From positions 1 to 56,579 of the forward strand of contig JAFYZX010000002.1 of NCBI GenBank assembly GCA_017548505.1: a stretch of DNA of 56,579 nt. Reading direction: 5' to 3'. Under the pieces are notes generated by a model. The model saw nothing but the letters and a program-made list of their open reading frames with translations. It was not told the DNA's origin and made no database searches. Positions 8,742-16,642 of this stretch are shown in pieces. A program made the translations under genes and the position numbers. The DNA comes from Bacteroidales bacterium. GTDB lineage: Bacteria > Bacteroidota > Bacteroidia > Bacteroidales > UBA932. Every line of letters starts with the position of its first letter. Positions within the stretch are counted from its first letter, which is position 1.

Positions 8742-10568
8742 TTATGTGTTTATGTGCTTAAGTCCGAGTTCCGCACCTTTTTCCTTCATCAGTCCAAAGG
8801 CCTGGTCAAAGTTGTTTTCAATCTTTCCGTCCAGTATGGCTTCCTTCACGTATTCCTTGATTATACCGATTTCTTTCCCTGGGCCTATCCCGTAGTACTC
8901 CATCACAAGTTCTCCGGTAATCGGGTTCTTGAAGTTGCGGATGGCATCCTTTTCCTCCACCTCCACGAGTTTCTGCCTTACCAGCTGGAAGTTGGATTTC
9001 AGGCGGCGCACCTTTGCCTCGTTCTTGGAGGTTATGTCCGCATTGCAGAGAATCATCAGGTCATCGATATCGTCTCCCGCATCAAACAGAAGCCTCCTAA
9101 CCGCGGAATCCGTTACGGCATCTTCCACTAGGGCTATTGGTCTCAAATGCAGTGCCACAAGTTTCTGAACGTACTTCATCTTCTCGTTCAGAGGCATCTT
9201 CATCTGCTTGAAAATGCCGGGCACCATCCTGGCTCCCACCACTTCGTGGCCGTGGAATGTCCAGCCGGCTGTGCTCTCGTATCTTTTGGTTGCAGGCTTT
9301 CCGATGTCGTGCAGCAGTGCTGCCCACCTGAGCCAGAGGTTATCTGACTGCTCCGCGACATTGTCAAGAACCTGGAGGGTATGCGCAAAGTTCTCCTTGT
9401 GGCCCCGGCCTTCCATAGTCTCCACTCCCTGAAGCGCGGAAAGCTGCGGCAGGAACTCTTCCAGAAGGCCTGTCTGCTGCAGAAGATTCAGTCCGATAGA
9501 AGGTTTTGGAGCAAGAAGAATCTTGTTCATTTCCTCGGCGATCCTTTCTCTGCTGAGTATCTCCAGCCTTCCTTTGTTTCTCTTTATGCTCTCGATGGAT
9601 TCCGGAACGATGGTGAAGTTAAGCTGGGTGGCAAACCTTATTGCGCGTATCATCCTCAGCGGATCATCGGAATAGGTGATATCCGGATCCAGAGGAGTCC
9701 TGAGCAGGCCTTTCTGAAGGTCAGCCACTCCCCCGAACGGATCCACGAGGTTTCCGTAGTCTTCTTTCTGCAAGGAGAATGCAAGGGCGTTGACGGTGAA
9801 GTCCCTCCGCTTCTGGTCATCTTCGAGCGTTCCGTCTTCCACAATCGGCTTTCTGGAATTGCGGTTGTAGGATTCCTTCCTTGCTCCCACAAATTCTATC
9901 TCCACGCCGTTATGTTTCAGCATCGCGGTGCCGAAGTTCTTAAACACGCTGACCTTGCTTCCCACTTTTTCTCCAACCGCCTGGGCTATCTCTATGCCGC
10001 TTCCTTCCACCACCACATCTATGTCGTTCCTCGGCCTCTGGAGGAAGCAGTCACGCACAAAGCCTCCGATCACAAAGGCCCTGACACCGTGCTCGGCGGC
10101 TGTCTCTGATATTACCTTGAATATCTTGTCTTTCAGGAATATGTCGTTTCCTCCTGTCATCTTTTCCTCTTTCTTTTCTTCATCGTAAGCAGGTATGTCG
10201 CCGATGAAGACATATTGCTTTTTCTCCTCATCATAGCGGCAGGCAAAAGTTTCCTTGCCGTTTGTCGCCACAATGTATTCCACCTTGAGTATCAGGGCAT
10301 AGTTCCATATCTGCTCAAAGGTCTTGGAAGAAATCTTGACATTCGGCCTCTTGCACTCCACAATCATCTTAGGACTAAGGTCCTTCCCGTAGCATACGAT
10401 ATCGCAGCGCAGCTTTACATCTCCGATGGAGATTTCCGTCTCGCTGCCTATCATGTGCATCGGCCAGCCCCGCCTCTCGTTCAGGTAGCGGATAAACTGC
10501 TGGCGGACATTTTCCTCCGGCGTAAGGGCCACGTATTTCTTCCTCAGCGGGTCAAATACTTCTTCCAT
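8742..10568 (-). CDS. cca: HsdR_N nuclease-like domain fused to CCA tRNA nucleotidyltransferase
   Basis: 608 residues with two parts. Residues 1-135 are an HSDR_N_2-type PD-(D/E)xK domain: LRCDIVCY then MIVECKRP supply the D...ExK core. From about residue 150 (DIFLKDKIFKVISE) it is a class II CCA-adding enzyme/poly(A) polymerase: FVIGGFVRD, RNDIDVVV (metal Asp pair), RRDFTVNALA, DDPLRMIRAIRFA, then an HD domain (LLHDIGKPAT, HEVVGA). It adds or repairs the CCA end of tRNA; the role of the first domain is unknown. ATG 10568 is preferred because a TATATTTG box ends 10 bases before it. An internal ATG (MTGGND) at the junction could also give a separate CCA enzyme. Elsewhere in Bacteroidota I know the HsdR_N gene as free-standing next to holA, as it is placed here. 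Confidence 0.85.
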   Translation of the reverse strand: MEEVFDPLRKKYVALTPEENVRQQFIRYLNERRGWPMHMIGSETEISIGDVKLRCDIVCYGKDLSPKMIVECKRPNVKISSKTFEQIWNYALILKVEYIVATNGKETFACRYDEEKKQYVFIGDIPAYDEEKKEEKMTGGNDIFLKDKIFKVISETAAEHGVRAFVIGGFVRDCFLQRPRNDIDVVVEGSGIEIAQAVGEKVGSKVSVFKNFGTAMLKHNGVEIEFVGARKESYNRNSRKPIVEDGTLEDDQKRRDFTVNALAFSLQKEDYGNLVDPFGGVADLQKGLLRTPLDPDITYSDDPLRMIRAIRFATQLNFTIVPESIESIKRNKGRLEILSRERIAEEMNKILLAPKPSIGLNLLQQTGLLEEFLPQLSALQGVETMEGRGHKENFAHTLQVLDNVAEQSDNLWLRWAALLHDIGKPATKRYESTAGWTFHGHEVVGARMVPGIFKQMKMPLNEKMKYVQKLVALHLRPIALVEDAVTDSAVRRLLFDAGDDIDDLMILCNADITSKNEAKVRRLKSNFQLVRQKLVEVEEKDAIRNFKNPITGELVMEYYGIGPGKEIGIIKEYVKEAILDGKIENNFDQAFGLMKEKGAELGLKHINT

Positions 10569-10578
10569 ACTCAACATA

Positions 10579-10586
10579 CAAATATA
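10579..10586 (-). promoter_or_regulatory. Promoter -7 box of the cca-fusion operon
   Basis: Minus strand TATATTTG, exact TAnnTTTG, ten bases before the preferred ATG. Back to back with the holA promoter; no good -33 box is visible. Confidence 0.55.
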
Positions 10587-10607
10587 ACGAATCTCAACGT
10601 ATATTCT

Positions 10608-10639
10608 TTTGGAAGATTGGCTAAAAGGGGTTAATTTTG
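10608..10639 (+). promoter_or_regulatory. Promoter of holA
   Basis: TTTG at 10608-10611, then 20 bases, then TAATTTTG at 10632-10639: a full match to the Bacteroidota -33/-7 consensus. The ATG of holA begins only four bases later, so the transcript is predicted to be leaderless. Confidence 0.75.
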
Positions 10640-10643
10640 AAGT

Positions 10644-11684
10644 ATGGCACAGAAAGTGGACAAGGAAGCGTCGGTAAGGAAGTTTTCCGAGATTATGGAC
10701 AATATCCGCAACAAAAAGTTTGCACGGATGTATGTCCTTGCGGGTGAGGAGCCTTATTACTCCGATGTAATCATAGATGCCCTCAACTCTACAGTTCTGG
10801 ACGAGAGCCAGAAAGATTTCAACCTGAGCATTGTCTATGGCAACGAGACCGATGCCGGGCAGATTGTCTGCCTGTGCCGAAGGTATCCTGTTGCCAGTCC
10901 TTATCAGCTGATTATCGTCAAGGAGGCTCAGCAGCTTTCCAGCCTTCAGCCTTTCGAGTATTACCTGAAAGTTCCTGCTCCGGATACTATTCTGGTCCTG
11001 AGTTTCACAGGCAAGAATCTGGACAAGCGTACAGGTTTCTACAAAAGCCTGAAGGACAAGGCGGAGGTACTGGAATCCTATCCTCTGGACGAGTGGAAGG
11101 TTCCGCAGTGGATTACAGATTATGTGAGGGAAAAGGGCTATTCCATCGATCCTGACGCAGCCCAGCTTCTGGCCCAGAGTGCTGGTGCATCTCTGAGAAA
11201 GATAGTCCTTGAGATAGACAAGCTCTTCAAGGGCACGGACGGCACTGTAATCAAGGTCAAGGACGTTGAGGTGAATATCGGCGTTTCCAGAGACTACAAC
11301 CCGTTCGAGCTTTGCAAGGCAATCAGCGAGAGGAACATGATGCGTGCTTTCTCAATCGCTGAGGTATTTGCTTCCAATCCCAAGAAATACCCGATTCAGG
11401 CCACTCTCGGCGCCATGTTCTTTTATTTCAACCAGCTTCTTACGGTCGAGGCGGAACTTAGCGCAGGGGAAAGAGACTTCTACTCCGCCTGCCAGAGGGC
11501 CGGAGTCTTCGGAACCCAGAGAGTCAGGGAATACCAGACTGCAGCCAGAAACTTCCCGCTGAAAAAGACCATGGGCGTAATTTCCCTGATCAAAGACACG
11601 GACCTCAAGTCCAAGAGCAACTATGGCGGCAACTCCACAGACGGAGCCCTTCTGAACGCCCTTCTGACAAAGCTTTTTGTATAG
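10644..11684 (+). CDS. holA: DNA polymerase III delta subunit
   Basis: Clamp-loader subunit that opens the beta clamp during replication. The 346-residue protein has the expected N-terminal YVLAGEEPYYSDVIIDAL, the P-loop-less AAA fold with ...TILVLSFTGKNLDKRTGFYK (about 112-131), and the C-terminal collar helices (NPFELCKAISERNMMRAFSI). Length is typical. The start is fixed by the promoter, whose -7 box ends four bases before the ATG. Convergent with the DUF4143 ATPase, with only two bases between the stop codons. Confidence 0.92.
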   Translation: MAQKVDKEASVRKFSEIMDNIRNKKFARMYVLAGEEPYYSDVIIDALNSTVLDESQKDFNLSIVYGNETDAGQIVCLCRRYPVASPYQLIIVKEAQQLSSLQPFEYYLKVPAPDTILVLSFTGKNLDKRTGFYKSLKDKAEVLESYPLDEWKVPQWITDYVREKGYSIDPDAAQLLAQSAGASLRKIVLEIDKLFKGTDGTVIKVKDVEVNIGVSRDYNPFELCKAISERNMMRAFSIAEVFASNPKKYPIQATLGAMFFYFNQLLTVEAELSAGERDFYSACQRAGVFGTQRVREYQTAARNFPLKKTMGVISLIKDTDLKSKSNYGGNSTDGALLNALLTKLFV

Positions 11685-11686
11685 GG

Positions 11687-13036
11687 CTATAGTTTATTTG
11701 GATGTTCTTTTAGAAATCGCTTTACCATAAACGTCAGGAAATAGGGAAATGTGTAGAACTTGCCATTCCAGCCGATGTTTTTGTAGCCCAGTTTGATGCC
11801 ATAGTGAATATCAGAATAGGAATTCCAATCAATTAGATGATTCAGAGATGCTGTAGCGCCATCGTTGGATTTCACTTCAACAGGGATCAAGGTATTTGCA
11901 TCCCGAACAAAGAAATCCATTTCCAGAGCGGGGTTGTCTTTCTTGAAAAAGTACAGGTCTTTGTACCCTGATTTTACGAGCATTTCTCCAACGATATTCT
12001 CATATATGGCACCTTTGTATGTGCCAAAGTTCTTGTTAGCCCTGAGATCTTCTTGGGCTTCCTCATCAAGCGATGCAATGAGAAGCCCTGTGTCATGGTA
12101 ATAGATTTTATAGTTATTGGCTTCATAATTGCCCTTGAGTGGAAGCTCTGCCTTGTCAAGACAGTAGGCAACATTAATAACCCCAGCTTCTTTCAGCCAA
12201 TCCACACAGCCTACATACTCGCGGTTGCGAGCTCCTTTTGCCACCTTCGTTACCTGGAATTTTTTGTTGTCCTTGGCAAGAAAGGTGGAAATATGATTAT
12301 ATATAGCCAGTATCTTCGCCTTGTCAGTTTCTTTGGCATATTTCGTAATATCTTCCTCGTAGTCTTTAAGGAGTTGCCGCTGGATTTTTAAAGTTCCTCC
12401 AAAATGGCCGTTGCTGATATAGGTCTTAATTACCTCAGGCATTCCTCCAAGTGTCATATAGTCTCGGAAAACATCCATCATAGTGTCCATTTCTAGCTTG
12501 GAAAAAGGCATCAGGTAAAGCATGTGAGTATAAAGATCCTCTATTTGGGCGGGGGAATATCCCTTTGCCCAAAGGAATTCCTCAAAGTCCATAGAATACA
12601 TCTCATAATCATCTTTAAAGCCGACGGCATTAGATTCAATCTCTTCATAATAAATACCCATCAAAGAGCCAGAACAGATTACGTCAAACCTCTTGTCTTG
12701 GCAAAAGGATTTAAGTGAAGTAGCACAGTCTGGGCATTTCTGAAGCTCATCAAAGAAAATAAGTGTTTTGCCAGGGATGAACTCCCAAGATGGCTCAAGA
12801 AGTGAAATGTTCTTGATAATGGTATCTACCTCATACCCGTCATCGAAAATACCCCTGAATTTCTTCTGGAGCACAAAGTTTATTTCTAGGACAGACTCAT
12901 AGTTTGCCTTGCCGAAAGCCCTTACTGACTCTGTCTTTCCAATTTGCCTGGCACCCTTGATGATAAGAGGTTTGTGGTTAGGGTTCTGTTTCCAAGCTTC
13001 TAGATAGCTATCTATCTTTCTTTTAAGTAGTTTCAT
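11687..13036 (-). CDS. AAA ATPase of the DUF4143 family
   Basis: 449 residues. Walker A is IIKGARQIGKTESV near residue 26, Walker B is TLIFFDELQKCP near 95, followed by ICSGSLMG. The C-terminal half is DUF4143, with MEVKSN-like VEVKSNDGATA and FFVRDANTLIPVEVK resembling a PD-(D/E)xK fold. Members are widespread, accessory and of unknown role; some are thought to act in defence or toxin-like systems. ATG 13036 (MKLLKRKIDSYL) is chosen over 13114: it lies 23 bases after a TATATTTG box and starts the conserved domain. Codon use is visibly more A/T-rich than the neighbours, which suggests transfer. Confidence 0.85.
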   Translation of the reverse strand: MKLLKRKIDSYLEAWKQNPNHKPLIIKGARQIGKTESVRAFGKANYESVLEINFVLQKKFRGIFDDGYEVDTIIKNISLLEPSWEFIPGKTLIFFDELQKCPDCATSLKSFCQDKRFDVICSGSLMGIYYEEIESNAVGFKDDYEMYSMDFEEFLWAKGYSPAQIEDLYTHMLYLMPFSKLEMDTMMDVFRDYMTLGGMPEVIKTYISNGHFGGTLKIQRQLLKDYEEDITKYAKETDKAKILAIYNHISTFLAKDNKKFQVTKVAKGARNREYVGCVDWLKEAGVINVAYCLDKAELPLKGNYEANNYKIYYHDTGLLIASLDEEAQEDLRANKNFGTYKGAIYENIVGEMLVKSGYKDLYFFKKDNPALEMDFFVRDANTLIPVEVKSNDGATASLNHLIDWNSYSDIHYGIKLGYKNIGWNGKFYTFPYFLTFMVKRFLKEHPNKL

Positions 13037-13059
13037 AGTTATAATCACAAAATCCGGTA

Positions 13060-13067
13060 CAAATATA
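13060..13067 (-). promoter_or_regulatory. Promoter -7 box of the DUF4143 ATPase gene
   Basis: Minus strand TATATTTG, exact match to TAnnTTTG, 23 bases before the preferred ATG, and downstream of the alternative ATG at 13114, which it argues against. Confidence 0.55.
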
Positions 13068-13157
13068 GGCACTTTTTCACATATTTTGGAATAAATATGG
13101 ATATTTTTCCACATTTTAAGTCTATTCCTGCTCTATTTTGCCCGACAACTACAAAAC

Positions 13158-13195
13158 AAAAGCTCCCGGCTTCAGCAACGAGGCCGGGAACTTTT
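13158..13195. terminator. Terminator between the secreted-paralogue cluster and the ATPase
   Basis: AAAAGCTCCCGGC / GCCGGGAACTTTT: 12 of 13 positions pair, loop of 12 bases, with A-rich and T-rich ends on each side. It follows the stop of the 13221-13787 gene on the minus strand; its near symmetry would also let it work on the plus strand. Confidence 0.8.
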
Positions 13196-13220
13196 ATAAC
13201 GCCAATAAGGACAGTTTGCT

Positions 13221-13787
13221 TTAATTATAATAATTCGGATACATTGTAGGGCTTACAGGTACATTGTCTCTGTCCGTAGCAGGATTATAAACCCAGCGGC
13301 CTTTGTCTTTAAGACGCTGGAGCCACATTTCTCTTCTTATTGCATCATTCTTTGGATCATACCCCCCGGACTTGCTCAAGCAAGAAGCAGGTATTTCTAT
13401 AGACATTGTAAAGTCAACAGGTTCTCCCGATGAATTATACGCAGGAGAAATGTGTTTAGATTTGAGTTCACTCATTCTATTGATTGCGGTAATGACAGAT
13501 TGATCCAGAGTCTCGTTTCCGCAGGATTCTTCAATTTTCAAGTTCTCAAACTTGCCGTCTCTGGCTACAGTCATAGTCAATATGATATCCTTTAGTGATT
13601 GCGTGTCCTCTTTTTGTTTCGGATACTTTATGTTCTTTTTTAATTGTTTAAGAAAACCTGTAGATGTGAGAGAATGGTTTTTATAAGAAGGTAAAGACTT
13701 AATATCTGATTCTTGAGCCCAAACAGTTTCTCCTATCAGGCATAATAACAAAAGAAGAAATGTAATCTTCAGCGTATATGCTTTCAT
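13221..13787 (-). CDS. Exported TonB_C-like protein
   Basis: 188 residues starting at MKAYTLKITFLLLLLCL, a signal peptide with cleavage near VWAQ. Upstream ATG (13877) would lie inside the previous gene. The segment DIILTMTVARDGKFENLKIE (about 77-96) with GNETLDQSVITAINRM resembles the C-terminal domain of TonB: a strand with a [DN]G turn, then a helix ending before a strand. No TonB membrane anchor or proline-rich spacer is present, so energy transduction is unlikely. Paralogue of the next gene upstream (13811-14332). Last of four co-directed secreted-protein genes; the cluster's function is not known. Confidence 0.65.
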   Translation of the reverse strand: MKAYTLKITFLLLLLCLIGETVWAQESDIKSLPSYKNHSLTSTGFLKQLKKNIKYPKQKEDTQSLKDIILTMTVARDGKFENLKIEESCGNETLDQSVITAINRMSELKSKHISPAYNSSGEPVDFTMSIEIPASCLSKSGGYDPKNDAIRREMWLQRLKDKGRWVYNPATDRDNVPVSPTMYPNYYN

Positions 13788-13810
13788 AAAACTAACTATA
13801 TATAAGATAT

Positions 13811-14332
13811 TTATGGATGGTAATATCCAGAACGGTCTCCAAAGAAAGGATCCTTGCCGGAGACAGCCGGATTCCAATAATGATTGTAATAATATGTCCT
13901 GTATCCCAAATCTTTATTCTCTGTGGGTTCCTTGAAGTCTCTCGGGGTTATCCAGCGGAAGTCGAACCTTACTGTCACGGTACAAGGTATAGGGCCTTCT
14001 TCCGAATAAGCGGGAGTCATGAATTTTTTGCGGGTGAAATTCTTGCACAGGTTCAAAAGACGACTGTCAACAGTATTGCTTCCTGAAGTCTCCACAACTT
14101 CCGCTTTTTTCAATGAACCGTCATCGTTAAAAAGAAAACTGACTACCGGATGATACTCTCTTTCTCTGGTAGGGCTGTTACGGAATTCATATTGGATGTA
14201 TTTGTATACAGCCTGCTGAAAAACCTCACCTTTGAACTTCGGGAAATCAGTCAGGGAGGAATCGCCTGCCTGGGCCGAAACATTCAACGGCACCAACAGG
14301 GCTAATGCAAACAAATAGAATAACTTCTTCAT
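13811..14332 (-). CDS. Exported TonB_C-like protein, paralogue
   Basis: 173 residues, signal peptide MKKLFYLFALALLVPLNV with cleavage near VSAQ. The core HPVVSFLFNDDGSLKKAEVV then SGSNTVDSRLLNLCKNF follows the same TonB_C-like pattern as the 13221-13787 product, and both end in Asn/Tyr-rich tails (NHYWNP, YYHP). It lies 23 bases upstream of that gene and 12 bases downstream of the 14345-15412 gene, on the same strand, so co-transcription is likely. Periplasmic; role unknown. Confidence 0.65.
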   Translation of the reverse strand: MKKLFYLFALALLVPLNVSAQAGDSSLTDFPKFKGEVFQQAVYKYIQYEFRNSPTREREYHPVVSFLFNDDGSLKKAEVVETSGSNTVDSRLLNLCKNFTRKKFMTPAYSEEGPIPCTVTVRFDFRWITPRDFKEPTENKDLGYRTYYYNHYWNPAVSGKDPFFGDRSGYYHP

Positions 14333-14344
14333 GACTGTATGTTT

Positions 14345-15412
14345 TTAGTTCAATCTGATGTCGGTCAGGGCCTCAATTGTTTTTTCAGGTTTGTTTTTCT
14401 TGGAAAAGAAGATGTCAAAACTCTGGAAGTCTTCTCCGTTTACAGGAAAGACCAATGTCAGGAAACGGGAGAACTTTACAGGGCGCACATCGTAGAAAAC
14501 CTTGGAACTGTTAATTGTCTGGTCACCGATTTTTATAGCTGCACTGTAATTCTTGTGCTTTAAGTCTATAGACAGCAAATTATTGTCCTCTACCAGGCAA
14601 ACCAGCCCTTCCTCCGATTTCTTTACTAGGAATACGTTGAGATTATTGTCTGTAGACTGGCAATAAGGCAAGAAATGGATATCATCAGGCATACTGGAAT
14701 TCGCAAACAAGGCGTAATACGAGTCTTCGTCAGATATTACGCATTTGCGCATTTTAATATCGTTTCCATAAGCCCTCATCATTAGGTAAACCATAGCGCA
14801 GTCAGGAGCAAGAAACTTGAAATCACCTCTGCTGTCCAGAGCTTGGGTTATCCACAGTTTGTTTCTGGTTCCGTCTGCCAGTTCATAGGCTTCCACAAGT
14901 ATTGCCTTGAAACAGTTTTTGGAGGTCTTTGGATACTTCATCTTGCCGTCGACAACATATGTCTTGCCTTTATAAGTTTCTGTAACTGTTATAATGTCTG
15001 ACTTGCTGTCTGAAGAAGAACCTGATGGATTGAAGAGGTAAGTTGAGTTTAAGGGGTCTCTGCTTTCCAGCTTCTTGTTTGTCAAATTGAAGTGTTCATA
15101 AGATTCGTCGCCATAGTTTACTTCGGCATTTACTAAGAAATCCGCATTAAGGCTATCTGTTGCAGGAGTTGCGCCTCTCAAAACCAAAGACTCTTCCAGA
15201 TAACGTACAAAGGCTTCCTTTTGCGCATTGTAATCAGAAGGAAGAATGGTATTGTAGTTAACTTGGGAGATATAAAACTTCTTGCCGGTTAAATCATAAT
15301 TCCCGGAAGCGCTAATGTCTGAATACAAATATGGCGGCTTGGAATAAGGCTGCGCGATCAAGCTGCCACCCAGACATATTATAAGAGCTAAAAGATAAAG
15401 TTTGGTTTTCAT
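14345..15412 (-). CDS. Exported protein of unknown function (GNYDLxGKKFYI family)
   Basis: 355 residues. Signal peptide MKTKLYLLALIICLGGSLIA. The segment SGNYDLTGKKFYISQV (about 36) followed by YLEESLVLRGATPA recalls DUF4136-like lipoprotein domains, but I cannot assign it with certainty. It is clearly a paralogue of the 15425-16441 product: same opening motif, same order of strands, and a shared C-terminal '..SF(D/K)' segment. No catalytic motif is seen. Part of the four-gene secreted cluster with spacers of 12-37 bases. Confidence 0.6.
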   Translation of the reverse strand: MKTKLYLLALIICLGGSLIAQPYSKPPYLYSDISASGNYDLTGKKFYISQVNYNTILPSDYNAQKEAFVRYLEESLVLRGATPATDSLNADFLVNAEVNYGDESYEHFNLTNKKLESRDPLNSTYLFNPSGSSSDSKSDIITVTETYKGKTYVVDGKMKYPKTSKNCFKAILVEAYELADGTRNKLWITQALDSRGDFKFLAPDCAMVYLMMRAYGNDIKMRKCVISDEDSYYALFANSSMPDDIHFLPYCQSTDNNLNVFLVKKSEEGLVCLVEDNNLLSIDLKHKNYSAAIKIGDQTINSSKVFYDVRPVKFSRFLTLVFPVNGEDFQSFDIFFSKKNKPEKTIEALTDIRLN

Positions 15413-15424
15413 AATATGTATGTA

Positions 15425-16441
15425 TTAGCAGTTAATATTCTTGAATGATAGTATTTCCTTGTCGTTCTTCCTGAATATCAGATCAGGAGAGCCGGAAAGG
15501 TCTATATCGTCGTTGAATTCAAAATACAGCGTGTTCTTTCCCCAGGCTTTTGCAAAAGTAAAGCCATTGACAGAACTGTGCTGTTTTCCGCCGCTCACAA
15601 AAATGGCGCGGTGGTCTTCTATTCTGTAAAACTTGAACAGCTTCTTCAGGTTGGTAATTCCCACAAATGTTTTTCCCGATGATTTGATAATGAATCTGAG
15701 GCTCTCGTTTTTTGAGGCGGAGCACTTCGGATTAACATATAATTGGTCATCACCTGAACCGAGATTGCAGAAGACCTTAAATGCAGGCTCGTCGTCAGAG
15801 ACGGCAAAATCCTGGTTGTTGACACGAGTTCCCAGCCGTCCCAAAGAAGAAAACATCATTACAGGCACCATATCTGAAAACAGTGCGTCGGATTTGAGGG
15901 AAATCGCTGAGGACCAAAGAAGCGAACCGTTTGAATCCTTTGCCTTGATATTCAGGTCTGCAGATGAAACTGTCACCTGTCTGTGATCGTAAGTAAAAAT
16001 CTGGGAAACAACCCTTCCGTTTTGGAAAGTGACAGGTGTTACAGGATCCATATTCTTGTTTCTGCTTATGGTCAAGACTCCGCCGGTATAAGGAGACTTG
16101 GCTGTATAGCTGCCGCCGCTTATAGGCCACTCGTCTTTCATTGTAGCGTCAAAAGCATATTCAACGATAAAGTCTGAAGACTCTTGGGAATTGGCCTTAA
16201 CAGCTCCCTGCAATTCAAGAGCCCTGGAGATAAACATTGCGCATTCCAGGTAATCCTCGTATGAAGCCTGCAGGACAGATTCATCTTTGTTTATTTCAGA
16301 CGAGTCCTTTATCGCGATATAAAACTTCTTGCCCTTTAGATCGTAGTTTCCATTTGATTTGATGAAGACGCGATATGACGAAGAATAGAGGCAAGTGCTC
16401 GCAAGCAACATCAAAAGAAATAAAATCCGTTTCATCTTCAT
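15425..16441 (-). CDS. Exported protein of unknown function, paralogue
   Basis: About 338 residues from ATG 16441 (MKMKRILFLLMLLASTCLYS, signal peptide); ATG 16435 or 16459 are possible. Residues about 30-45 read SNGNYDLKGKKFYIAI, matching the next gene's product, then YLECAMFISRALELQGAVKA. First gene of the cluster: a TATATTGC sequence, one base off the -7 consensus, lies at 16461-16468. One copy of the ATCGCTGAGGA word lies in it at 15903. Role unknown; periplasmic or outer-membrane location inferred from the signal peptide. Confidence 0.6.
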   Translation of the reverse strand: MKMKRILFLLMLLASTCLYSSSYRVFIKSNGNYDLKGKKFYIAIKDSSEINKDESVLQASYEDYLECAMFISRALELQGAVKANSQESSDFIVEYAFDATMKDEWPISGGSYTAKSPYTGGVLTISRNKNMDPVTPVTFQNGRVVSQIFTYDHRQVTVSSADLNIKAKDSNGSLLWSSAISLKSDALFSDMVPVMMFSSLGRLGTRVNNQDFAVSDDEPAFKVFCNLGSGDDQLYVNPKCSASKNESLRFIIKSSGKTFVGITNLKKLFKFYRIEDHRAIFVSGGKQHSSVNGFTFAKAWGKNTLYFEFNDDIDLSGSPDLIFRKNDKEILSFKNINC

Positions 16442-16589
16442 TTGTTTTTTGTTCGCCAACGCAATATAATGAAAAGAATTTTAAAATGAAAGTTTTTGCT
16501 TTTTTTTTCTAAAAATTTTGAATTTGAAGGGCTAAATTGTTTGCGTTGTGAAACACAGATGTTACAAAATTGACAATTTTTAAATAAAA

Positions 16590-16620
16590 AAGCATCCTGC
16601 ACTGAAAATGCAAGATGCTT
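16590..16620 (-). terminator. Terminator of the envelope-sugar/alr operon
   Basis: AAGCATC-CTGCA / TGCA-AGATGCTT with a 6-7-base loop, 22 bases past the alr stop; on the minus strand the following bases are T-rich (TTTTTATTTAAAAA). The region 16470-16590 is otherwise A/T-rich with no gene. Confidence 0.75.
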
Positions 16621-16642
16621 CTTGTCTTGAAGTGATAATATG

